Shown here: piece after piece, positions 26,174-37,139 of the stretch
Numbering within the stretch: the first letter of the stretch is position 1
How the letters are laid out: each line of letters starts with the position of its first letter
Assembly: GCF_050436995.1 (NCBI RefSeq)
Contig: NC_134745.1
Span: 6,262,001 to 6,326,000 of the forward strand
Length of the DNA: 64,000 nt
Direction of reading: 5' to 3'
Source of the DNA: Anticarsia gemmatalis
Lineage: Eukaryota > Arthropoda > Insecta > Lepidoptera > Erebidae
Notes under the pieces: generated by a model
The model's database searches: none
What the model was told of the DNA's origin: nothing
Seen by the model: the letters and a program-made list of their open reading frames with translations, nothing else
Made by a program: the position numbers and the translations under genes

Positions 26174-27100
26174 TCTCACAGTACCACTACACTCAAATGC
26201 ACTTAACAAATGTCAACGATTACACCTAAATGCCGCTTATTCAACGTAAACAGTTCGTCACATTCGTCCTCTCTCACGCAGTCATTGCGACGTCTCGGTA
26301 ATACAGTCTTCCACCCGATATAAAGGGAACTAGCAATAACCACATACACACGCAAATGTTTATGGAATGAACTTTACGATTTTACTCTATAAATAATAAT
26401 TTATTTAACTAGCAGCGTGTTCAGGCGCTCGTACGTCTGCACCCAACAGTAGCAATAAAAATATCTCGCTGCTAGCACTGAACCGGGCGACCTAAATCGG
26501 CTGCTCTGAACTCGCTACTAATTCTCAGACTTTCTAGGCGCGTAAACACAAACGCGATTTTATCAGTGGAACTATATTCTGCTGACGCTTCGCGGCGTAA
26601 GCTCCGTGGACGTGGGTTGTTAGAGGATCGCGAGTATCGAGTCGGTCGCGCAGCTTCGGTCGAGTAACGCGCAGTAGAAAAGGATTGTCGCAAGGAGTTT
26701 AGCGATGGGTGCGCATGGCCTGGGCGCGGCGCAGGCGGCGGTCGAGCCGGCGCTCCGGGGACTGGCGGGAGCTCGGGCACGGAGCCAACGCTTAGCGCAC
26801 TTATGTTCTATTACACCACACACCGCTGAACCAGTGCTCGCGTTTTGACCGTCTATAAAAATAAAACAGAGTCGCTAATAAAACGCGTCAGGGAGTATCT
26901 CGTCGCATCGTAGCCGGATCTGTGCGACCGACGTCGTCTCCGGGTGCATGCGCGTATACTTGCGGCCGCCGCATCTCCAACACTGCACGTCGCTCTCCTG
27001 CCGCGTTTTTGTTGTGCCGACGATATTGTCAGTCTGCGTAAGAGGCGCTTAGAATAACTAAAGAAAGGATTCGTGTGTGAAAACAATTGGAAAACGGGCG
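26174..27100 (-). promoter_or_regulatory. GC-rich 5' flank of the coiled-coil gene (probable promoter and 5' UTR region)
   Basis: 26.40-27.05 kb is strikingly rich in CG dinucleotides against an AT-rich background and lies directly upstream of the start codon at 26173. This is the expected place for the first non-coding exon and promoter. A minus-strand frame at 26780-26472 (Pro/Ala/Arg-rich) is explained by the base composition and is not called. No TATA box was identified. Confidence 0.4.
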
Positions 27101-28050
27101 GAAATTTACGTTACAAATGTAAAGCCGGCGAGTCAATAATAACTTTATGAATGGGCGTTGACGTCAAAGAGAGTATTTTTTATTGCGTAGGCACGTATGA
27201 ATATAATGTGTTTCATCTCCAGACGTGTAAATAAAAATGGGTAAATGATAATATATTTTAATAAAATTCTTATAGGTATAGAAAAAAATATGTGTAATAT
27301 TTATGAAGTTTAGGTAAGGTAGTTTTTACAAACGATGTTAAGCTAAACTTAAACCTATTTTCTATTCACATAATTTACATTTGAGACGTAAATAAATTCG
27401 AAGTATTATGCTGTCATATTATGCTTAAACCACTAGACACAGTAACATATTGTTTACAATTAAATGACTGAACACATGTGACATGCTGATAGCTGATATG
27501 ATTTATTCTCTGTTCTCACAATTTTGTACACTAGGAATTAATATTAAACTTAAACATAAAGACTTGTTCCTTGTTAACATATTTTTAACACTACTTACTT
27601 CAAGTATCGTATAAAATATTCACTCCTTTAATCTTTTCAATAACAGTTTTTTTTGTTAACTATTAAAATTTAAGAATGAAATGGTGATATGAAATAATGA
27701 GGCTGCAATAATAATATGTTGCACTATCGTATAAAAATATTAGCTCCTTTAACGTTTTCAATAACAGTTTTTTTTACTATTATGAAATAATTTCACACTT
27801 TGATGCGCAAAATTAACACATCCACGTACTTACGTTTAGAAATACGGAATAGGTAGTTGTTAATAACAACCAGACATGATAATTATTATTCTTTTGACCT
27901 ACCACTTTACACCTAACAAAACATTACCGTAGTGTGTATTTTTTAAAAGATGGCGCGCTTGTGTTGCCAATTTAGTACCCTCATAATGATTCCTAAATTT
28001 TTTTTACAGTAAACAAGTCGTAATAAAAGAAACTATACAGAATAAATGAT
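27101..28050. other. Intergenic stretch downstream of NANS
   Basis: AT-rich, with no gene seen. It contains the imperfect tandem duplication at 27605-27785 and the 3' untranslated flank of NANS. Confidence 0.6.
27605..27785. repeat. Imperfect direct duplication, about 120-bp period
   Basis: TATCGTATAAAA-TATT...CTCCTTTAA, TTTTCAATAACAG and a T-run occur in the same order starting at 27605 and again at 27725. The copies differ by small indels and substitutions. Confidence 0.7.
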
Positions 28051-31000
28051 TTAGCAGAAATCTCCTTCATTAAGTGGTTCGTCCTCTTTCTTGTCATACA
28101 CCAGTGTTTTGTAAATGACTTCTTCGAAATGCAGAGCGTTTAAACCCTTAGGTTCAGCCACCTTGATCTTTACATCGCCGGGGTATAAAATCTCGCCCTT
28201 GTTTTTGGTACAGCCCATCACTAGCGATTTCTGAAGCTTGTCGATGCATGGGATTTCTGTAAAGGAAAATACTGGCTATAAAAAAAACAGTAATTGAGAA
28301 CCTCCTCCTTTTTGAAATCGGTTACCGAGAAGTTTTTAATTTTACTCTATCTACATTCTTTACTAAAACAACTATTTTCATATTATCCACATTCATATTA
28401 CTATAATAATAATATTTCTGTAACTACATATGATAATTATATTTTTAAAATAATGTCTGTTTCTATGTTATTAAACAAAAATATTTAGTTTAGAGCCCAA
28501 AAACCCTGTTATTGCTTGTAGTTATCAGTCAACGTCTTAACTTGGCAATTAAGATAGTGAACGAAAATGAAAGTTCTTATCGCCCAACAAACAAAATAAT
28601 GATAAAATGTTTTAGTTATGAGGTGCAATATAACAATATTTATTTACCAGTCTATACCCGCGACTATGTTTGCATTAAAATAACCTATTTTCCTTCCTTT
28701 ACCTATAAACTATTTTCTCTACTATTCAATTTGTTCAATTTCCCTGCCAGGCAAAGAAAAATTGGTCTTTTTTAACTTACTTATACGAGAAGAATTCTCA
28801 ATAGTGGGCCTTTGATTGGTAGATATTAGGATCTATCCCACTAGTCCCGTTGAGTTGTCCCGTGACGGGACAACAGGCACTATTTTGTCCCAGTTGTCCC
28901 GTGGCGGGACATATAGTGCATATTTCATTTGAGATATCTACCCTTGTTAAAATGTACGAGTTTGTATAACGTCTGCTATTTTACCAAAGTACCAAGTACC
29001 TGTTGTCACAGAGCAACTCAATGGAACCAGTTGTTTTGACCCTTCCGTCTGTCCCATTAGTCCTGTGATTTTTCTGCAACGGGACCACTGGCACCAAAAC
29101 AGTGTCACCTGTCCCGCCACGGGACTACTGGGACAAAATAGTGCCAGTTGTCCCGTCACGGGACAACTCAACGGGACTAGTGGGATAGACCCAGATATTA
29201 CATGGCATTTACATTGTTAATGTCGAAACGTGGATGTATTTTATAGACCTTTGCCTTGCCATGTGTGTAGTATATGTTATAAACTATCTATGTACGAGAT
29301 TTCACCAAAATTGGTTTAGTAGTTTTGGCGTGAATGAATAGCAAACATCTTTCCCTTTTATAATATTTGTAAAGACATGACGACTATATAATTATCATGT
29401 ATTTTGTTATCAACAGCCACTAGTGGAATTTACCTTCAAGTCGATACAAACAATCGATTAATATTTTCCTTACGAAGGATATAAATAACTTAGATACTGT
29501 ATGTACTTATTTAAATGCTTACGTAATGCAAATTACATATTGTTTTGTAAACAAACTGTCGCTTTAAATCATAAAATATGCAGCACAAAGTGTTCATAAA
29601 CAAGTCAGGCTATAAGCTTGAGCTTTATGTATTAGTTATAAGATTTTAGTCATACTAAGAAACTTGCACACAGACTGCTCCGATACCAAAATAATATTAT
29701 ACATTAAAGCAAATTTGGACTAATGTACTCACTCCTACCACAAGCCTGCGAGTAAAATTTTTAACAAAGTTAGCTATATGATCGACTGTAAAAAATCTAT
29801 TTTGATCTAACAGAATGTTAAAATCTATACTAATATTATAAAGCTGAAGAGTTTGTTTGTTTGTTTTCTTGTTTGTTTGAACGCGCTAATCTCAGGAACT
29901 ACCGGTCCGATATTCTATATATCATCACGCTACGAGCAATAGGAGTAGAGGACTAGTTAAAAAATGTTACAAAAACGGGTAAGAAATTGACCCATTCTCT
30001 CTTACGTGACGCAAGCGAAGTTGCGCGAGTCAGCTAGTTTTAAATAAACATGAGATTACTAATGTCATAATACCATAATAAAATAAAATTGTTGTACTCA
30101 TTTTATTACCTTAGATATAAATAAGGTAGGAAAGTACTTGTTTGTAAGTCAAGTAGATAACTCGCCTCTTACTTGCGGTTGTCATGTACACATTACACAA
30201 TAATTGTCTAGTCTCTAGGTGTGCCTTGTACCCGATTCATTGATTAATATTTTATTGGTTACAATCACACTATCGGTTTTTATAGGCCTGTTACCAAGGC
30301 AGCATAATTTATTTGATCTCGCTCGATTTATAGTCTTTGAAGAATATTTATAGAAGTTCACGGACAACTCACAATCTGACTATAAAAGCTAACATTAGTT
30401 TTAGATTCTATTCAGATTCAGATTTATATGTCTTTTTGGCAAATAAATATAAACAACTTGAAATGTCATATTAGTAGAGTAAGATCCCAGAGCTGCCAGA
30501 CCTACGTCATTTTAGCAAAGCTGAAACTTTGAGGATTGTTAGTATAAAGGGCCTGTTAAGAGGTATGCACATCCACTACCTTGAAAGCGGGGCCGTTTCT
30601 GAGGTAGCGCGGAGTGAAGGTGCGTAAAAAACGACCCAACCTACGTCATAGTAGCAAAGCTGGTTTTCACATATGTTATTAATGATATTATGTAGAATTA
30701 AAATTGACTATTGCCAGACCGTTTCCCGGGGCCGTTACTTCTGCCAGACGCCTTAAATGTTATAAAAAAATGAGGTCAACTACGTCATAGTAGCAAGCCT
30801 AAATTTTATATATGTTATTAAAGGTACACTTTTAAGACCCCCTGTATGCGGACAGACCATTCCGCAGGGCCCTTCGTCCCCTAGACGCCATTAAACTTTC
30901 CCTATGAGTGCGAGAGTAAGAGCATTATTCATACAAATAAATGAAAAACAATGGAATTAAAAAAATAAAAATTGAAAAATTATTGAATACTAGCTGACCC

Positions 31001-34000
31001 GCGCATCTTTGCTTGCGTCACTTAAGAGAGATAGGTCAAAATGTTACATAAACGGGTTATGTAACATTTTTCACTGGTACTCTGCTCCTATTGATCGTAG
31101 CGTGATGATATATAGCTTATAGCTTTTCTCAATAAATAGGCTATCCAACAGTAAAATATGATTTTATTCGCACCACTGAGATTAGCGCGTTCACACAAAC
31201 AAAAAAACTTCTCATCTTTATAAAATTAGTATAGATTAAAAGTACTTGGAATGTTTAGGAAGATAAGTAACATTATTTTGGGAATTATTTAAAAAATAGA
31301 TATGGTTTACACTATTCACAAAAATTATGAAAAAAAAATTGTAGTCATTCATCTTCATTATCATCATCATCATCGTCATTATCTGAGCTCTATTAAAGGT
31401 ACAATTTTAAGACCCCCTGTATGCGGACAGACCATTCCGCTACAGATGAGATGGTACCTTTTATTGGTAATAAAGTAATTAAAGTAAATTTTATTGAATG
31501 CCATTCTTTTAGCGTTATTAACAATAAAGTTGTATCAAGCATTGAGGAAAATTTATCGTGTCCAGAGCATGAAGAAGCAGACACGAAAATTATTTATCAC
31601 ATATGTAATATCGATACTCATGAAAATATTGCAATCAGATGTTCTGATACTGACGTATCAGTAATAATGCTGGGTCATATACATAATTTAAAAGATGTTC
31701 ATTCTCGCGTTTGGGTACTTACAGGCACCGGAAATAATCAAAGATATATTGATTTATCAAAAATCCATGAACATTTGGGTCCGTCTGTATGTCGAAGCTT
31801 AATAGGCTTTCATGCTATGACAGGATGCGACTATAATCCTGCTTTCTTTAAAAAAGGCAAGCTCAGACCATTTAAAATTTTGAAGAAATCGCCAGAATAT
31901 CAAGAAGCTTTTGTTCAATTCGGAGAAGTTGAATTATCTATTGATAAAGCGAAGGAACAAAATATATTTGATGTAATTCAAAAATTTATCTGCGAGTTAT
32001 ATAATGTTCCCGGATTAATTGATGTAGATGCTGCACGGCTACAACTTTTCATTAACACGTATACAGTCGGCGATGTGAATGAGAAATTCCACCGGCAAAA
32101 TGTTAAAAAATTCGACGCTAGTAATTTACCTCCTTGTAAATCTGAATTGCTTCAACAATTTAGACGAGCAAATTACATTGCGAGTGTATGGAGAAATGCT
32201 CATATAAAGCGTCCTAGCATTTTAAGCCCAGCAAATAATGGGTGGGTTTTAAAGGATAACCATTATCATTTTAAGTGGTTTGATGGTGATCAATTGCCAA
32301 GTTTCGTAAGAGAATCACTTGAAAACGAATTAGGTATTTTATTTTAACAATAAATTATTTCAATATACCTACTTGTAACTGTTTTCAACATCATTACCTA
32401 CATTTTTTTTACAGAGAATTCAAGTAACAATGAAGACGATGGTGGAGATGATTTAAATATTCAATTTGATGAAGGAAGTAAGAGCTCAGATAATGACGAT
32501 GATGATGATTATAATGAAGATGAATGACTACAATTTTTTTTTCATAATTTTTGTGAATAGTGTAAACCATATCTATTTTTTAAATAATTCCCAAAATAAT
32601 GTTACTTATCTTCCTAAACATTCCAAGTACTTTTAATCTATACTAATTTTATAAAGATGAGAAGTTTTTTTGTTTGTGTGAACGCGCTAATCTCAGGAAC
32701 TACTGGTGCGAATAAAATCATATTTTACTGTTGGATAGCCTATTTATTGAGAAAAGCTATAAGCTATATATCATCACGCTACGATCAATAGGAGCAGAGT
32801 ACCAGTGAAAAATGTTACATAACCCGTTTATGTAACATTTTGACCTATCTCTCTTAAGTGACGCAAGCAAAGATGCGCGGGTCAGCTAGTATTCAATAAT
32901 TTTTCAATTTTTATTTTTTTAATTCCATTGTTTTTCATTTATTTGTATGAATAATGCTCTTACTCTCGCACTCATAGGGAAAGTTTAATGGCGTCTAGGG
33001 GACGAAGGGCCCTGCGGAATGGTCTGTCCGCATACAGGGGGTCTTAAAAGTGTACCTTTAATAACATATATAAAATTTAGGCTTGCTACTATGACGTAGT
33101 TGACCTCATTTTTTTATAACATTTAAGGCGTCTGGCAGAAGTAACGGCCCCGGGAAACGGTCTGGCAATAGTCAATTTTAATTCTACATAATATCATTAA
33201 TAACATATCTGAAAACCAGCTTTGCTACTATGACGTAGGTTGGGTCGTTTTTTACGCACCTTCACTCCGCGCTACCTCAGAAACGGCCCCGCTTTCAAGG
33301 TAGTGGATGTGCATACCTCTTAACAGGCCCTTTATACTAACAATCCTCAAAGTTTCAGCTTTGCTAAAATGACGTAGGTCTGGCAGCTCTGGGATCTTGG
33401 TCCATAGAACCTATTGGTCATGGTCATTCAGATTTCAGCTTAATAGTAATACTTATGTTCATTTTAAGATCGTAGCAACTGATTAACAAAGATTAGGAAC
33501 AGAAGAAAAGGGTCTTTGTTATCTATCTTTCATTAGATTAAGTGGTTCTCACGTAAGAAAAAATTGTTCAATTCATAGTGCGATCTTTATGATCATCATA
33601 AATATTGCAATTCTACTGACCTGAAGTGACGACCTTCTTGATAGGCGTGCCCAGGCCTTTCTCAATAACTCGCACGTCTCTCACTAACTGCTGGAACTCC
33701 GCCGGCGTCAGGGAGCAGATGTGGTCCGTGCCCTTCATTGTCTTGTCCATTGTTATGTGCTTCTCCAATACCTGACCAAACAAACATATCGCAAATTTCT
33801 ACAGAATTTTGAAAAAAATGCTACGAAGTATCATTAATTGCATGGTATTCAGTAATTCAAAATGTATGCTATCATTGCCTGGAGTACTTACAGAATACTT
33901 ACGGCTTACGGAATAGCAAAACGGCTTACGGAAATGATTCCATCCACACATTTTTGCGTAAGAAATTTATAAACAAAGTCGGATTTAAGACATCCAGGAA

Positions 34001-36721
34001 TTCAGTAATTGTAAGTAAAATACAAAATGCATGGATGTTATTCTTTCATATTATACAATTTACGTCGCACCGTGTGACTCGAGCAGGGTGTGTCGGAAAG
34101 GCAATGTGTAGTTTGTCGGGATAGGTATTAAAACATACATTTCCGAAGACTTTATAATAGGTATAACAATAGTATTATATTATCAGTAAGTATGACAATA
34201 ACAACTACAGTTATTGAACTGTATTAACGTTGATACAACGTCAATGATGCAACGATTTCATATCATTTCATGTAAAAGCAGACCTCCCAGTTATAAACAG
34301 TTTCTGTTTGGCGAAAACTTCAAAACAAACGTTATCATAAGTATCCCCAATTTCAACATGTTAGTGATAAACTGCTTCATTATCTAAACGATATTGATTG
34401 ACTATCTACAATAAACCAGACGCAGCAATATTGTACAGTGAAATTACAGTGCGATATTTGCTGAAACGTGAACATTATCTAACTATGGTCGTAAGAAAGT
34501 GATTATAGTAATCGGAATTATACAGATTAAGTAACAAATACGGATTATTTCATTGTTTAGTGTTACTTGTGGATGATTATATAGCAGAAAATTACTTGTG
34601 AAGCTTAGCTTATCTTGTAATTTCTTTTTACTGTTTTATCTCTGCTTGAATCCAAGGATACATAAAATGCATCTCATACGCACCTAGTGCTTCTATGCCT
34701 CTTCTCTGGCTCCATCTTTACAATTGTAATGCATGAGTACGAGTTTCTATACCTTTAACTAAACAAATACGCAAAGTAGTTACCTTCGCTCCCAAAGCCA
34801 CAGCAGCCAACGCCACAGCAGTACCGAGCTCTTGCCCCGAATAACCAATAGGGACATCAAAGGTATTCTTATAGTCTTTTATCACAGTAAGATTGCAGTC
34901 TTCAAACGGCACAGGGTAAGCCGAAATACAGTGTAACAAACAAAACTGCATGTGTTGAGCTGATATTATGTCATAGATAGTTTTAACAGCAGTTTTGTCA
35001 ACCATGCCCGTGGAAATGATGAGTGGTATCTTCTTAGATGCGGCATATTTCAAGAATAGCAGATTGTTTGAGTCCCCCGATCCGATTTTGATGAATGGCA
35101 CTTTCATGTTGACTAGAAAGTCGAATGATACCTGGAAAATTTAATGAATTAAATAAAATGGAAGTTTCATTTATCTTATTCGTAATCGAGATGTAGGTAC
35201 CTAACCACTGCACGGAATTAGTCGCTAAATCTATAAAATCCCGTGAATATCAGAAGTATTTTGTGAGAACATTGAGTCTATTAAGACTTTTGGGGGGATT
35301 TAAAAATTTATTGTCATAAGGCGTATTTCAGAATTTCACTGTTAAAAATATTTTAGTAATCTGCTATTGAAATCCAATTAGATACCAGTAGGTACTTCTA
35401 CGCTATTTATTTAGTTAGACTGACACGCGATCATTACAGGCCGATCACGCTGAGCAAGTTTGAAAATAAAAGGCCACTAGCATATTGTTAATATGCAAAA
35501 ATAATTACCAAATCAATCTAACAACATTCCTTAATGGATCCAAGACCATGAAGTGTGAAAGTGTTTCGTTCAGCCACACGATCGCCACTGAACTTTGAAC
35601 AACATGATAATGCAAACCGACTGCTTGATTAACGTACCTACTCGTGAGGGCTTATGTGTGTAAGGATCATATATCTAAATAAAACGACAATTGCTATAAT
35701 CTTTCCATTGTGTTCTCTGCGAAGTCAATGAACTGGGTGGTTTCCATCGTTGCCAATACCGCCCACTGCGCTGATAGATACATAATTACAAATGTACTTC
35801 GTACTTAGTGTACTTACCATGTCCATGGCCGATGCAGTGCATAATATGCCGATTTCATGTGCATATTTGAATAATTCTCTATACTGACTCTCGGAAAACT
35901 CCAAATGCCTTTTGTGGTCGCCATAAGTCTGGCCCCAAGAATTAGGGTTATTGTACGGTTTGTCTAAGTATTTCTTTGTGAACTTCTCTTTGAGACATGT
36001 CTTTTGAAATTTAACACAGTTGGCACCGGCATCCTGTAATGTTATATGTAAAACAAATGTTTTAAATTGTATTGTATGTTTCGCGTCAAACTTTTGTGTG
36101 ATTTCACGTTGATAGACGTATGTACAAAGCAAGCGAAGTTTAAACTTTGTTTTGATGACATCATCGTCGAGTGGAACGAGTTCAATGGAAAATATTGACG
36201 AGTGTGATAATTAAGCATTAAAATTAACCTTTAAACATAATATATTCCAAAAATACATCTACTTTTGCCTCTAGTTTTGTAGTGATTGCATTTACTACTA
36301 TTCATATTTAAATCTTTTATCGTCGGTGTTCCAAGCATTCAAACGCCGAAGAATGATTAGTGAGAAAAGGTGTCTGGCAATAGTCCTTGGCCTGGCAAAC
36401 TTAAAAAAGTCTTGCGCTATCAAGGTTGCGAATCTCGTTAGCTTTAATGCATAACTAAAAGACGCATTGTGTTAAATGACCGCGTTAAAGTACCGACGTC
36501 CGCTGTCTTTGTTTTGTTTTGTACGTAAACAAAGTGCCAAACAAATGTTTCTTGCTCTAACAACTATGAATTAAAAAGTTGCTTACCTTTGCGGCTTTTA
36601 TTAACTTTTTTGCGATTTCGATGTCACCTTGATGGTTCTGTCCGACTTCCGCTATTATAAAACACGGATTGTTGCCGCCGACTTTAATGTCGTCGGTTAT
36701 CTTCACTTCGACCGTATTCAT
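28051..36721 (-). CDS. NANS: N-acetylneuraminate(-9-phosphate) synthase, sialic acid synthase
   Basis: Condenses N-acetylmannosamine (or its 6-phosphate) with phosphoenolpyruvate in the cytosol. Exons: 36721-36587, 36033-35818, 35131-34784, 33771-33621, 28256-28051, with consistent phases; 351 residues (human about 359). N-terminal NeuB TIM barrel: EVGQNHQG (about residues 26-33), GANCVKFQKTC, SWGQTYGDHKRHLEFS, KIGSGDSNN, LIISTGM, HCISAYPVPFED, and AKVLEKHITMDKTMKGTDH spanning the exon 3/4 join. The C-terminal SAF (antifreeze-like) domain is in the last exon: KGEILYPGDVKIKVAEPKGL. Oddity: the motif GYSGHE of relatives is GYSGQE here (codon 34834-34832), losing a His that is a metal ligand in bacterial NeuB. 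The last intron (28257-33620) is 5.4 kb and holds several mobile elements. The ATG is the first in frame and lies about 420 bp downstream of the HMG-CoA lyase stop. Confidence 0.95.
28829..29192. mobile_element. 364-bp MITE with 8-bp target duplication (hAT-like or Merlin-like)
   Basis: Flanked by perfect AGATATTA direct repeats (28821-28828 and 29193-29200). Terminal inverted repeats begin GG(A/G)TCTATCCCACTAGTCC and extend about 85 bp. Inside are several small palindromes of the type GTCCCGTGACGGGAC, so each arm can itself form hairpins. No coding frame. The 8-bp duplication fits hAT, Merlin or P superfamilies; the ends do not decide between them. Sits in the last NANS intron. Confidence 0.85.
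29824..30037 (-). repeat. Dispersed lepidopteran repeat, copy 2 (reverse)
   Basis: Reverse-oriented copy: starts with TATACTAATATTATAAAGCT and ends with the complement of CTAGCTGACTCGCGCAACTT. Contains the AATCTCAGGAACTACCGG and ATCACGCTACGAGCAATAGG blocks. In the NANS intron. Confidence 0.85.
30481..31390 (+). repeat. Left arm of the palindrome
   Basis: 910 bp, inverted copy of 32482-33398. The inner end (about 31345-31390) is an antisense copy of the acidic C-terminal codons of the central gene (TCATCATCATC run). Includes a nested dispersed repeat. Confidence 0.85.
30990..31237 (+). repeat. Dispersed lepidopteran repeat nested in the left arm, copy 3
   Basis: CTAGCTGACCCGCGCATCTT through TAAAATTAGTATAGATT. 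Has lost 7 bp compared with its mirror copy in the right arm. Confidence 0.85.
31421..32527 (+). pseudogene. Fragment of a mobile-element gene with PIN/XPG-like nuclease motifs
   Basis: Open frame from ATG at 31421; exon to 32333, intron 32334-32414 (GT-AG), second exon 32415-32527 ending TGA. The splice removes an in-frame stop and adds an acidic tail (SSDNDDDDDYNEDE). About 340 residues. Motifs HEEADTKIIYH, IRCSDTDVSVIML and HAMTGCDYNPAFFKKGK, in this order, match large uncharacterised insect and cnidarian mobile-element proteins and resemble the acidic sites and helix-hairpin region of FEN1/XPG PIN nucleases. The known proteins are much longer, so this is only the C-terminal part; the upstream sequence is replaced by a duplicated piece of arm (31391-31435). 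The final codons lie inside the right inverted arm. Function of the intact protein is unknown to me. Confidence 0.65.
32482..33398 (-). repeat. Right arm of the palindrome
   Basis: 917 bp, inverted copy of 30481-31390. Begins within the coding sequence for the acidic C-terminus of the central gene. Confidence 0.85.
32636..32890 (-). repeat. Dispersed lepidopteran repeat nested in the right arm, copy 4
   Basis: Mirror image of the copy at 30990-31237. It retains GGAACTACTGG, whose counterpart is partly deleted in the left arm. Confidence 0.85.
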
Positions 36722-37037
36722 TGTCACGCTCTTTCCATAAAAATAAACAAAGCGAAACCGGCTCTGATGTGCGAGTGCGCGTAGGGTATACACTGACACT
36801 ATGCAGCGAAGGTTTATCGACCTCTCGCTCAAGATCAAATCGGATAAATAAGGTCAATTCAATATAAAAGCGAGCAGCCGGTTGCGCGCCCGCCGCACGA
36901 GTGCGCGGCCTGCGACGCCGTACCCACTGCGCATGATAATTGATAAAAACCTGTAGGTATGTACCAGTACCACCACGTTCTTGACCAGTACGGCCCATTG
37001 TTAGGTAAATAATACACAATAATGTTCAAAAATATTG

Positions 37038-37043
37038 TTTATT
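37038..37043 (-). terminator. Polyadenylation signal of HMG-CoA lyase
   Basis: AATAAA on the minus strand about 100 bp after the stop codon at 37140. The NANS start codon follows about 320 bp further on, so the NANS promoter must be short or overlap the end of this gene. Confidence 0.55.
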
Positions 37044-37139
37044 GAGTGCAAAAACTGCCACGATATACAAAATAAATAATTTTATGTACAAGTTGCTAAG
37101 TCTTTGCTTCGATTAATGAATATTTACAATTGCATGTGG

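Larger units (their letters stand above)
30481..33398. mobile_element. 2.9-kb palindromic element with ~910-bp near-identical inverted arms
   Basis: Left arm 30481-31390 and right arm 32482-33398 are inverted copies differing, by eye, at only a few sites: one C/G difference near 30670, a 7-bp indel in the nested repeat, and one or two single-base changes near the inner ends. The central 1.09 kb holds a protein-coding fragment. The outer ends read AAGATCCCAGAGCTGCC / GGCAGCTCTGGGATCTT. No convincing target-site duplication was found, so the superfamily is undetermined. Lies in the last intron of NANS, opposite to it in coding sense. Confidence 0.8.

Noticed and set aside
26472..26823. Pro/Ala/Arg-rich minus-strand frames upstream of the coiled-coil gene
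   Set aside because: Two overlapping frames in different phases in a CG-rich tract; explained by composition. They lie in the likely promoter/5' UTR region.
28947..29171. 74-codon minus-strand frame with repeated SCPVTGQ/SSPVAGQ-like units
   Set aside because: Translation of the hairpin repeats of the MITE at 28829-29192.
30481..33398. Segmental assembly error as the sole explanation of the palindrome
   Set aside because: Small differences between the arms (a substitution and a 7-bp indel) argue against a simple collapsed or mirrored assembly artefact, though long reads would settle it.
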